A stretch of DNA of 64,000 bases from an uncultured bacterium. GTDB lineage: Bacteria > Cyanobacteriota > Vampirovibrionia > Gastranaerophilales > Gastranaerophilaceae. The stretch spans positions 81,579 through 145,578 of the forward strand of contig CASGEL010000006.1 in assembly GCA_949300485.1 (NCBI GenBank), in the 5' to 3' direction. The translations under genes and the position numbers were made by a program. The notes under the pieces are model-generated. The model worked only from the letters and a program-made list of their open reading frames with translations, searched no databases and was not told where the DNA came from. Numbering within the stretch: position 1 is the first letter of the stretch; every line of letters begins with the position of its first letter. Below are positions 46,721 to 54,283 of this stretch, piece by piece.

Positions 46721-48424
46721 CTAACTATAAAAATTTTTAAATGTTTTTGAATTATTTTTTATTATATTTTGGGTAAATGTTGTTTGAGTTGTCTGCTGAG
46801 GGGCTTTTTCTGTTGCCATTTCCTGTTGTTTTTTTCTGTTTACTTGGGTTCTTGTATATATTGGAATGAATACCCCCAATGACATTAGTGAGAATGCTAA
46901 GTTACCTAATTGACAAACTGCTCTTAAGTTTTTAGCTTTTGATCTTAGAGCTGTATCTGCAATTGCACCTAATTCATCTGTTGATTTCATTTTAGTATGT
47001 TTAGCCCAATTCCAGAATTTTTGGAACATATTTGAGCCTTCTTTTGTATATAGTTTGTTAGTTAATTTAATACCGTCTTTGTTGTGGTTTTCAATATATG
47101 TTGCGATACCCTTGGCCGCATAATCGCCTAAGAAGTAGAAGCTGGAGAAGGTTGCAATATCTCTTATTGTACTTTCTTGTAATTCATTAGAATCTTCTGC
47201 GGCAGCCAGTCTGCTTGAGAAAGTTGCAGCTGATATAATTCTTGCTTGATCCATTGTAGGGAAGATATTTTTAAACTGGAACATTTTAAGGCTTGGTCTG
47301 TCCATAATCATAGAAAGACCTGCTACAGCCCACATCGCAGGCACTGCTATAAATTTCTGGAACGTAAGTTTTTTCTTTTCTTCAGGAGTAAGTATTCTTT
47401 CCTGGTCATCATTATATATAGGTGCCCCTTTTCTGCCTGAAAGTTTGTGCGTAATCCATCTGTTGATAGGCTGAGCAGCTATTGCAAGAGGAATAATCAA
47501 ACCTAATCCTGCTAAACTCTTTGTATTCACAAGCTTTTTAGCCTTTGAGAAGTATTTTCCGGCTTGATCAAAAGTTTCTTTGGTCATTTGATCGTTTATT
47601 AAACCTTCTTTTGATGCACCATGTAGTATTTCACCAGCGCTGTCGCATAGATGGCTCAGGTTGCTTGAGAAGAATTTTCCTTCTTTATTTGTCTCGCTTG
47701 CAAATCTGATATTTTCTGAAATTCCGCTTTTTTGTACCATTAGATGATATAATTTGGATGTATATCCCTTTTCAGGTTCATCACTTAATATATCTTTTGC
47801 CATTTTTCTAACAGCATCATCATATTCTTTATCATTTGCAAAAATGTCTTTGAATTTTTTTAGTCCGCCTTGTTTGATATCTCCGTTAACTCCTTCGATA
47901 TCATCAAACATTGTTCTTAATGTGTTATAGACTCGTTCTTCTTTTGTAGAGCCCTTAGCATTATTAAAATATTTTTCTACTTGACTGATAGTATCCCCGT
48001 TAGCCCAGCTTTTTGCAAGGTTTGATTTGTTAAACATTCCCATAACCGGTTTGTTTAACAATTTTGCAGCACCCCAAACAATATAACTTGGGATAATACA
48101 GTTAATTAATAAACCTGAGCCTTCTCTGCGTAAAGCTTCGAATCCGCCGAGAAGATTTAATTTTCTTTCTTTTTTCTCGTTACCGTTTTCGTCTTTTTGT
48201 TTTGAGCCGATAAAAGTTTCAAAAAAGGTTCTTGGCAATATGGCTGTAGAAAGATCTAAAACCGTAACGTTAATCATAGGCTTTTCTTCACATTTTTGAA
48301 TGCCTTTTAACGCCCAGGCTCCTAATCCTTGGAAGCTGGTTTGACCCTTATTTTGTTCACTGACATATTTATTCGGGGTTCTATTTTTGCTATTTACACT
48401 ACCTAATTCAACTTTATTAATCAT
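46721..48424 (-). CDS. large membrane-associated protein, 567 aa, tandem paralog
   Basis: This is the upstream copy of the tandem pair. The N-terminus has QTSFQGLGAWALKGIQ (SFQG near residue 30), then DLSTAILPRTFFETF and GGFEALRREGSGLLINCIIPSYIVWG. Later blocks are SLAGLGLIIPLAIAAQPINRWI, FSSRLAAAEDSNELQESTIRDIATFSSFYFLGDYAAKG and LAFSLMSLGVFIPIYTRTQ. The function is unknown. It probably lies first in a two-gene operon with a TATAAT-type promoter upstream near 48460. Hydrophobic segments suggest a membrane-embedded or membrane-associated protein without a classical signal peptide. Confidence 0.78.
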   Translation of the reverse strand: MINKVELGSVNSKNRTPNKYVSEQNKGQTSFQGLGAWALKGIQKCEEKPMINVTVLDLSTAILPRTFFETFIGSKQKDENGNEKKERKLNLLGGFEALRREGSGLLINCIIPSYIVWGAAKLLNKPVMGMFNKSNLAKSWANGDTISQVEKYFNNAKGSTKEERVYNTLRTMFDDIEGVNGDIKQGGLKKFKDIFANDKEYDDAVRKMAKDILSDEPEKGYTSKLYHLMVQKSGISENIRFASETNKEGKFFSSNLSHLCDSAGEILHGASKEGLINDQMTKETFDQAGKYFSKAKKLVNTKSLAGLGLIIPLAIAAQPINRWITHKLSGRKGAPIYNDDQERILTPEEKKKLTFQKFIAVPAMWAVAGLSMIMDRPSLKMFQFKNIFPTMDQARIISAATFSSRLAAAEDSNELQESTIRDIATFSSFYFLGDYAAKGIATYIENHNKDGIKLTNKLYTKEGSNMFQKFWNWAKHTKMKSTDELGAIADTALRSKAKNLRAVCQLGNLAFSLMSLGVFIPIYTRTQVNRKKQQEMATEKAPQQTTQTTFTQNIIKNNSKTFKNFYS

Positions 48425-48869
48425 AATATATATTTATCTTTCGCCGAATATGCACTTATTATAACCAAAGCACATGATATTGAAAAGTCCTGAATAAAAA
48501 AAATTGCGCATTGAACGCAAGATGTAAAGTAAATGTAAAGATGAAAATTTAAATGATTTTATAAAAATAAGGTGTTTTTAAACGTTTTTTATATAAAATT
48601 GTAAAAATTACACTAAAATTATGTAAAATTTTAATCATTTTTAAGAAATTCCTTATATAATTTATTACAGAATTTTTGTAAATTTTTGTTAAGTTATAGA
48701 TATAATTAGTTATTTTAATTCATAATTTATAGATGTGATAATTTATTAAGACTCAATTTGGAGATTATATATTATCTGCTTATAAATACATATTTTATAG
48801 TATATTTTTGGAAAATGTTTATTATAAAATATATTTTATTGTAGAGGTAGAGAAAGAAAATTTCGAGAA
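48425..48869. other. 445-base gene-free divergent spacer
   Basis: This is very AT-rich DNA between the tandem membrane-protein operon and the LCP operon. I see candidate -10 elements for both directions (TATAAT near 48462 on the minus strand and near 48700 on the plus strand) and repeated short TGTAAATTTTT-like words. There is no convincing gene, RNA or strong hairpin. Confidence 0.5.
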
Positions 48870-50249
48870 ATGATAAATATGAATGAAAGAAACAAAAGAG
48901 GTTCAAATACTCGGACATCAAGACGTTCAAGAAGATATACAATAGGATCAGCTGATAATCCTTTTGAAAATTACGCGGAAAGCAGAAAAAGGTCACAATC
49001 TTCTTTCAGGAAAGTTTTGACAATTATGACAATTCTCTTTTTTACTGCTATATTTGCAATTTTATTGTTTGCAAATCAAGATGATTTGAATAAAAAACTT
49101 GGTGATAATTCCTTTATATCAAATATGCTTGCTAAGTTATCTCAAAATAACAGTAATAAAGAAAAACCGGAATTTACTCTGCCTTTTGGTTTGAAACGTC
49201 AAAATATATTGTTGCTCGGAGTTGATTCAAACGGTGCAGACTCAGATTTATGGGTTGGAACTCGTACAGATACTATTATTCTGTTAAATATTGATCCAAG
49301 AACTAAAACTGTAAATGCTATATCTATTCCTAGGGATAGTAAAGTTTATTTGCCGAAGGGTATGGGTATTCAAAAAATTAATGCTGCTCATGCTATAGGT
49401 GGTGTTGGAATGACTATTCAGACAATAGAGGATACTTTAGGTGTTCATATTGACAAGTATATAATGTTCCATGACGAAGCTGTCAGAGAGATAGTTAAAG
49501 CTTTGGGTGGCGTTGATATATATGTAGAAAAAGATATGCATTATAATGATAATGCAGGGCATCTTCATATAAACTTTACAAAAGGGAAGCACCATTTAAC
49601 TGAAAAGGATGCTGTTGAATATTTAAGATTTAGACATGATGCGTTGGGTGATATTGGTAGAACTCAGCGTCAACAATGGTTTTTGAGGGGCTTGCTTGCT
49701 GATTTACAAAAGCCGGAAACTATTATGAAAATTCCTGAAATTATTTCTGTTGTTGAAAAATATGTTAAAACTGATATGTCAGTGTATGAAATGAGTCAGT
49801 ATGCAGCTTTGGCTAAAAGTTTTGATATGGACAATATTGAAATTTCAATGCTTCCAGGTGCACCTAATAAACATGGTTATATAAGTTATTGGATTTTGGA
49901 TCCGGAAAAAACTCAGGAAGTTGTGAATAGACTGATTTACCGTCAAAAACCAGAAGGTGTTAAAGAGTCTTATACTGCAAGTATAATGAGTTCTCCAGAC
50001 AATTTATCAGAGGCCAAAGCCTTAAAATCAGCGTTAGAGGCGGCAGGAATTGAGGTTAGATGTTCTGGTACATTGAAATCTGTTCATTCTCAATTTATTG
50101 CTCATTCTCAATATGTTACAACTGATTATTATGCTGAACTAAAAAAGAAAGTGCCTGAAGTAAAATCAAGACAATTTGTATATGACCCATCAACATTTAT
50201 GTGTGCAGATACAGATTTTACTGTAGTAGTTGCTGCTGATAATAAATAA
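48870..50249 (+). CDS. LytR-CpsA-Psr (LCP) family protein
   Basis: LCP enzymes transfer wall glycopolymers from lipid carriers to peptidoglycan. The 459-residue protein has an Arg-rich cytoplasmic N-terminus, a transmembrane helix (about 49-68), and an LCP domain with GVDSNGAD, RTDTIILLNIDPRTKTVNAISIPRDSKVYLP, KINAAHAIGG and YLRFRHDALGDIGRTQRQQWFLRGL. A LytR C-terminal domain (from about 365) follows. An in-frame ATG three codons later is an alternative start. It heads a run with a nitroreductase and the DUF3137-LemA pair. Confidence 0.93.
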   Translation: MINMNERNKRGSNTRTSRRSRRYTIGSADNPFENYAESRKRSQSSFRKVLTIMTILFFTAIFAILLFANQDDLNKKLGDNSFISNMLAKLSQNNSNKEKPEFTLPFGLKRQNILLLGVDSNGADSDLWVGTRTDTIILLNIDPRTKTVNAISIPRDSKVYLPKGMGIQKINAAHAIGGVGMTIQTIEDTLGVHIDKYIMFHDEAVREIVKALGGVDIYVEKDMHYNDNAGHLHINFTKGKHHLTEKDAVEYLRFRHDALGDIGRTQRQQWFLRGLLADLQKPETIMKIPEIISVVEKYVKTDMSVYEMSQYAALAKSFDMDNIEISMLPGAPNKHGYISYWILDPEKTQEVVNRLIYRQKPEGVKESYTASIMSSPDNLSEAKALKSALEAAGIEVRCSGTLKSVHSQFIAHSQYVTTDYYAELKKKVPEVKSRQFVYDPSTFMCADTDFTVVVAADNK

Positions 50250-50260
50250 GGAGGTTCATT

Positions 50261-50899
50261 ATGGTTATGAATTCTATTCTTTCTCGAAAGAGTGTCAGAA
50301 AATATACTGACAGTTCAATTGAAGATTCTGTTTTAAATAAAATTTTAGAGGCCGGTAGACTTGCTCCTTCGTGGGTAAATGTTCAGCCTTGGAAATTTAT
50401 AGTTATAAAATCTCAAGCAACTAAGGATTTGCTTGCAGAGGCTTCAGGCGGACAGCAGCATGTTAAGAATGCTCCTGTACTTATTTGTTGTGTCGCGGAT
50501 TTAGATGCTTGGAATAATAAGAATTTCGGAAAAGTATTGGAACAACGAGGAGTTGATGAGCAAACTAAAGTTTTTATGCTTGAGTCTTCATTATATAATC
50601 CCTCAAATTTAGGTGAACATGAAACATTATTACGTTCAGTAGAGCAATTAACATATGCTGTAGCTTATATGACTCTTGAAGCTCAAGAATTGGGAGTGGG
50701 AGTTTGTATTGTCGGAGCTTTTGCTAATGAGATAACTAAAAAAGATGATAATATAGCTTTGAGAGTGAAAAATACCTTAGGTCTGAGTGAAAAGCAGGTT
50801 TTGGTTGATATTCTTACTTTAGGATATGAGGATACTCAAACTTCTGCAAAAAAATTAAGAAAATCTTTTGATGATGTTGTTTATTATGAAAAATTATAA
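50261..50899 (+). CDS. nitroreductase-family FMN protein
   Basis: The sequence begins MVMNSILSRKSVRKYTD, with the RxSVRxY FMN-binding motif, then LEAGRLAPSWVNVQPWKFIVI and a late GVCIVGAF segment. It fits the 210-residue NAD(P)H-dependent oxidoreductase family. The substrate is unknown. A GGAGG ribosome binding site lies before the ATG. The 11-base gap from the LCP gene indicates cotranscription. Confidence 0.9.
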   Translation: MVMNSILSRKSVRKYTDSSIEDSVLNKILEAGRLAPSWVNVQPWKFIVIKSQATKDLLAEASGGQQHVKNAPVLICCVADLDAWNNKNFGKVLEQRGVDEQTKVFMLESSLYNPSNLGEHETLLRSVEQLTYAVAYMTLEAQELGVGVCIVGAFANEITKKDDNIALRVKNTLGLSEKQVLVDILTLGYEDTQTSAKKLRKSFDDVVYYEKL

Positions 50900-50918
50900 A
50901 AATATTCAGGAGGATTAA

Positions 50919-52082
50919 ATGACTATTCCAAGTCTTGATGGTAATGGCTCTAATTTTAATATAAATATTAAACAAAATATTCCTGTTAATCCTCAGCCGC
51001 CTGTTCCGGTACAGGCAGAACCTGCTGAGATAAACAACTCTGCTCATGAAGTTGTATCTCCATCCGGTGTCGAAAACAGTACTTCTGAAGTTCAACAGGA
51101 TGTCAATTCAAATATTACTTCTCAGCAAAATTCTTCTGGATCGTCAACTCAGGATGATGAATATTCTATAAAGCAATTTAGAAAAGACTATCAGCTGCGT
51201 TTAGAAAAAGAGGTTATGCCAATTTTAAAAGGTTATGAAGAAGAACGAAAAAAACGTTTTATGATGGCTGTTATTGCTGCAGTTATTTGTGTTATTGCAG
51301 GTATATTTATTTTCTTTAATGTAGAAGGTCGCTTAGCAGGTGAGGCAGCAGGAGGTTGTATTGCCGGTGCTTTTGCTATTTGGATGTGGATTAAGAAATC
51401 TTTTGAGCTTAAAATCAAACGTTTAATTATGCCTACCTTGATGAAGGCTATGCATGGTTTTAAATGGCTGGAAAACCCCGTTGTAGCGGCAGCGGATATT
51501 TCTGCCTGTAAGATATTTCCAAAAGCAGACAGAGCCGGAGCAAGTTTTGATGATTGTTTTGTCGGAGAATATAGAGGTGTACCGATTGCAATATCCGAGT
51601 GTAGTTATACTATAGGCAGCGGTAAAAATCGCAAGACTATCTTTGAGGGCGCTGTTATACGTCTAAAGATGAATAAAAATTTTGAAGGTCTTACCGTTGT
51701 AAGACCGAAAAATGTTGGTCTTAGAGATGTTTCGGATTTAAAAAAATCAAAGTTGCAAGAAGTAAAACTTGAAGATGTTGAATTTAGTAAAGATTATGTT
51801 GTATATTCAACCGATCAAATTGAATCAAGATATTTATTAACAACAGCATTTATGGATCGTTTTAGAGATATTACTATGGCATTCTGTTCTTTTTATTCAT
51901 TTTGTTCATTCTACGGTGATTCTGTGTATATTGCACCGTATTGTACCTCTGATTTGTTTAATTTATGCAGTTTGACCAAACCTGTTACTAATAAAGAACA
52001 GTTTGAACAACTTTTTAATGAATTTGTATCTATCCTACAATTAGTTGATCATTTCAAGCTCGACAAGAAATTAGGCTTGTAA
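50919..52082 (+). CDS. DUF3137 membrane protein
   Basis: A Pro/Gln/Ser-rich N-terminal tail (about 1-80) precedes a short helical segment and two transmembrane helices (about 106-128 and 134-150). The DUF3137 region follows: FVGEYRGVPIAISECSYTIGSGKNRKTIFEGAVIRLKM. Adjacency to a LemA gene is the known arrangement of this family. The function is not established; both are thought to act at the inner membrane. An AGGAGG ribosome binding site is present. Confidence 0.82.
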   Translation: MTIPSLDGNGSNFNINIKQNIPVNPQPPVPVQAEPAEINNSAHEVVSPSGVENSTSEVQQDVNSNITSQQNSSGSSTQDDEYSIKQFRKDYQLRLEKEVMPILKGYEEERKKRFMMAVIAAVICVIAGIFIFFNVEGRLAGEAAGGCIAGAFAIWMWIKKSFELKIKRLIMPTLMKAMHGFKWLENPVVAAADISACKIFPKADRAGASFDDCFVGEYRGVPIAISECSYTIGSGKNRKTIFEGAVIRLKMNKNFEGLTVVRPKNVGLRDVSDLKKSKLQEVKLEDVEFSKDYVVYSTDQIESRYLLTTAFMDRFRDITMAFCSFYSFCSFYGDSVYIAPYCTSDLFNLCSLTKPVTNKEQFEQLFNEFVSILQLVDHFKLDKKLGL

Positions 52083-52135
52083 AGTTTTGTAAAAGGTGAT
52101 ATACTATCTACTGAATAATTAAGAAAGAGGCTTTT

Positions 52136-52744
52136 ATGTGGTATGTAAATGAAAGGGTTTTTATTATGATGATACTGATTGCAATTTTGGTAGTTGTTGC
52201 TATTGTTATTATTGTTGCTTTATACAATATCTATGTACAGCTTATCCAAAAGAAAAATAAAGTAAAAGAAGCTATGGCTGGAATTGATGTTCAATTGAAT
52301 AAAAGATACGATTTAATTCCAAACATTCTTACTATTGCAAACAAATTCATGGAACACGAAAGAGGCTTGATGGAAGAAATTACAAAATTAAGATCTCAAG
52401 CTGCGGCCATAAAATCTGATGCAGATACTATCGGTCAAAAAATGAATTTGGATAATCAAATTGTTTCTAAAATGGGACAATTAATGGTTAATGTTGAAAA
52501 TTATCCTCAATTGAAATCCGATCAAACAATGATTCAAGCTATGCAAACATATTCCGAAGTGGAAGAGCATATTGCAGCAGCAAGAAGGTTTTATAACAGT
52601 GCAGTTAATGATTTGAATAATGCTGTTGAAATTTTCCCAAGCTCACTTGTTGCCTCTATGATCGGAGTCAAGGCTTGTCCATTCTACGAAGCGAGTGAAG
52701 CAGCAAGGCAAAGAGTTAATGCAGCTGATTATTTTTCTAAATAA
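52136..52744 (+). CDS. LemA family protein
   Basis: A transmembrane helix (VVVAIVIIVALYNIYVQLI) is followed by the family core AMAGIDVQLNKRYDLIPNILTIANKFMEHE and VENYPQLKSDQTMIQAM. LemA proteins are membrane-anchored helical proteins of unclear role, here next to DUF3137. An ATG ten codons later (MMILIAILVVVAI) also has a ribosome binding site and may be the real start. A strong terminator follows. Confidence 0.92.
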   Translation: MWYVNERVFIMMILIAILVVVAIVIIVALYNIYVQLIQKKNKVKEAMAGIDVQLNKRYDLIPNILTIANKFMEHERGLMEEITKLRSQAAAIKSDADTIGQKMNLDNQIVSKMGQLMVNVENYPQLKSDQTMIQAMQTYSEVEEHIAAARRFYNSAVNDLNNAVEIFPSSLVASMIGVKACPFYEASEAARQRVNAADYFSK

Positions 52745-52771
52745 AATTTTGATATTTATGATATAATTAAA

Positions 52772-52803
52772 AGGCAGATTTATTTTAAATCTGCCTAATT
52801 TTT
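52772..52803 (+). terminator. terminator after lemA
   Basis: A 10-bp stem (AGGCAGATTT with AAATCTGCCT) is followed by AATTTTTT. It lies only 8 bases upstream of the tRNA-Arg gene. Confidence 0.9.
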
Positions 52804-52810
52804 TATTTAT

Positions 52811-52884
52811 GTGTCCGTAGCTCAGTAGAACAGAGCGTGAGTTTCCGAAGCTCAAGGTCGGGGGTTTGATTCCCCCCGGGCACG
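52811..52884 (+). tRNA. tRNA-Arg (anticodon CCG)
   Basis: A full cloverleaf folds: acceptor GTGTCCG with CGGGCAC (one G-U pair), D stem GCTC/GAGC, anticodon stem TGAGT/GCTCA with loop TTCCGAA (anticodon 52845-52847), and T stem GGGGG/CCCCC with loop TTTGATT. CCA is not encoded. The CDS on the other strand ends only 1 base past the tRNA 3' end. The promoter is not clear, because a terminator sits just upstream. Confidence 0.95.
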
Positions 52885-52885
52885 A

Positions 52886-53599
52886 TTACGCTAATTGTAC
52901 GAATCCGCTGATAGTGCTGTTGTTTGCAGAATATGTTCTTTCCCCAACTTTATCTGAGGTGTTTCCTTCAACGGTTTTTATATTTCCGTTTGAATCAATA
53001 CTTGCAACAACTCCGGTATGAGATCTTCCGTTTTCTTTAAATATTACAATGTCACCAGGTTTTACATTATTTTTAATAAGCTCTTTTTTATTTGTGGAAT
53101 TTGCTGTATGAAGATAGCAATTGTTATTCAGTCCCCATTGTCTTAACCCTTCGACTGAAGCTGAGCCAAATCCAGAAGGTAGTGATTTCCCACTTTTTCG
53201 AGCAGCTTCTTTTACAACGTAAGAAACAAAGTCCGCGCACCAGGCCTCTGTTCTCCCATTCGTAAATAGTTTGTAAGAACCATTATTTTCATTATATCCA
53301 AGATATTTATATGCTGAAGATAGAATATTGCTTCCAAATCCTCCATTTAAACGTCTAGATGAGTTATTAAAACTTTTGAAATTATTTTGAGAGATATTGA
53401 ATAGAGATGGAATTTTAGCAAAATTAAAATTTATTGGTGTATTTAAATTTACACTTTTAAGCAAAAAATTTGTATAATTTTCCACGCTGGAAAATGGATT
53501 AACCCCGCCATTGAGTACTGTCGGATTATAAACAAATTTGTATGCTGATGGCATTGTGAATGCTGAAATATTTAGATTAGCAGTATTTGTAACTGTCAT
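52886..53599 (-). CDS. CHAP-domain hydrolase, 237 aa
   Basis: The C-terminal half is a CHAP (amidase/endopeptidase) domain: EAWCADFVSYVVKEAARKSG with the catalytic cysteine, GRSHTGVVASI with the histidine and VEGNTSDKVG with the third site residue. Such domains cut peptidoglycan peptides or crosslinks. The N-terminal half is polar and Asn-rich with no known fold, and there is no signal peptide. It shares the GCAATT-N18-TTATATATA box with the small-protein cluster, so it probably belongs to the same regulon. Export by a non-Sec route or release by lysis is possible but not shown. It ends one base from a tRNA-Arg gene. Confidence 0.88.
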   Translation of the reverse strand: MTVTNTANLNISAFTMPSAYKFVYNPTVLNGGVNPFSSVENYTNFLLKSVNLNTPINFNFAKIPSLFNISQNNFKSFNNSSRRLNGGFGSNILSSAYKYLGYNENNGSYKLFTNGRTEAWCADFVSYVVKEAARKSGKSLPSGFGSASVEGLRQWGLNNNCYLHTANSTNKKELIKNNVKPGDIVIFKENGRSHTGVVASIDSNGNIKTVEGNTSDKVGERTYSANNSTISGFVQLA

Positions 53600-53621
53600 A
53601 TTTTTCCCTTTATATCCCCTG

Positions 53622-53656
53622 TATATATATAAAGGTTATATGAAATTTATAATTGC
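53622..53656 (-). promoter_or_regulatory. GCAATT-N18-TTATATATA promoter-like box (member F)
   Basis: On the minus strand GCAATT (53656-53651), an 18-base spacer ending TATAACCT and TTATATATATAC lie upstream of the CHAP gene, with AGGGG shortly downstream. Spacing is the same as in the other five copies. Confidence 0.65.
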
Positions 53657-53709
53657 TTTATTTATAAGAAATGTTACAAATATTTATTTTTATAGTTAGG
53701 GATGATTTG

Positions 53710-53985
53710 TTATTCTTTTGTTTTATTTTTTCTTATAATTTCATATACTATGCAGCATAATCCGGCAATGGGCATTATTGCTAAAACAGAAAGTCCTACA
53801 ATATTATCCTTATCAATATAGTTGTATTGAGTCCATTGACCTATTGTGAATAGTGCTAATGGTGTTGCAATAATTATTCCAAAGACTAAAAGTATTAAAC
53901 CAGGGATATATAAAGCAATATCATGTTTTAATATATTATTTATTTGTTTTTCTTTTATATTTATGTCGGTATTTTCATTTTCCAT
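53710..53985 (-). CDS. small membrane protein, 91 aa
   Basis: Two hydrophobic helices (about 27-50, LYIPGLILLVFGIIIATPLALF, and 63-82, IVGLSVLAIMPIAGLCCIVYEII) lie between a polar N-terminus and a Lys-rich end. No family is recognised. It lies in the same orientation as the CHAP gene, between the two tRNA-Arg genes. Confidence 0.65.
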   Translation of the reverse strand: MENENTDINIKEKQINNILKHDIALYIPGLILLVFGIIIATPLALFTIGQWTQYNYIDKDNIVGLSVLAIMPIAGLCCIVYEIIRKNKTKE

Positions 53986-54028
53986 ATAAATAACCTTGCA
54001 TAAGAATTAAAATAGTAATTGAATAAAA

Positions 54029-54104
54029 TGGCCCCGGCGCGAGTCGAACGCGCGCAAGACGCGGTTTAGGAAACCGCCGCTCTATCCTACTGAGCTACGA
54101 GGCC
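54029..54104 (-). tRNA. tRNA-Arg (anticodon CCT)
   Basis: On the minus strand a cloverleaf forms: acceptor GGCCTCG with CGGGGCC (one G-U pair), D stem GCTC/GAGC, anticodon stem GCGGT/ACCGC with loop TTCCTAA (anticodon at 54068-54070), and T stem GCGCG/CGCGC with loop TTCGACT. CCA is not encoded. It reads minor AGG codons. Confidence 0.95.
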
Positions 54105-54115
54105 CTACGTCTTTT

Positions 54116-54144
54116 ACTATATCATGAATCAGAGTAAGTAGCAA
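54116..54144 (-). promoter_or_regulatory. promoter of tRNA-Arg(CCT)
   Basis: On the minus strand TTGCTA (54144-54139) and TATAGT (54121-54116) are separated by 17 bases, about 12 bases before the tRNA 5' end. Confidence 0.65.
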
Positions 54145-54250
54145 ATAGCTTTTTGGTATTATCTATTTATTACATATCTCTTAAAATTAATATTCATTTA
54201 TCACTGTTTAGTGTATAATTTTAATTGTAAATGGAAGTGTATAACTAAAG

Positions 54251-54265
54251 GCGCAGGAGCTGCGC
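54251..54265 (+). promoter_or_regulatory. GC-rich hairpin in the pnp leader
   Basis: GCGCAG and CTGCGC pair around a GAG loop, 18 bases before the pnp ATG. It stands out in AT-rich DNA and could be a processing or control hairpin, as pnp is autoregulated by its leader in Escherichia coli. Confidence 0.45.
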
Positions 54266-54283
54266 AGAAAGAAAAGGTATTTT

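Noticed and set aside
48425..48869. Replication origin in the AT-rich spacer
   Set aside because: I found no DnaA box cluster and no dnaA or dnaN gene nearby.
52811..54104. Integrative element between the two tRNA genes
   Set aside because: There is no integrase, no recognisable att duplication and no base composition change; I keep it only as a low-interest remark.
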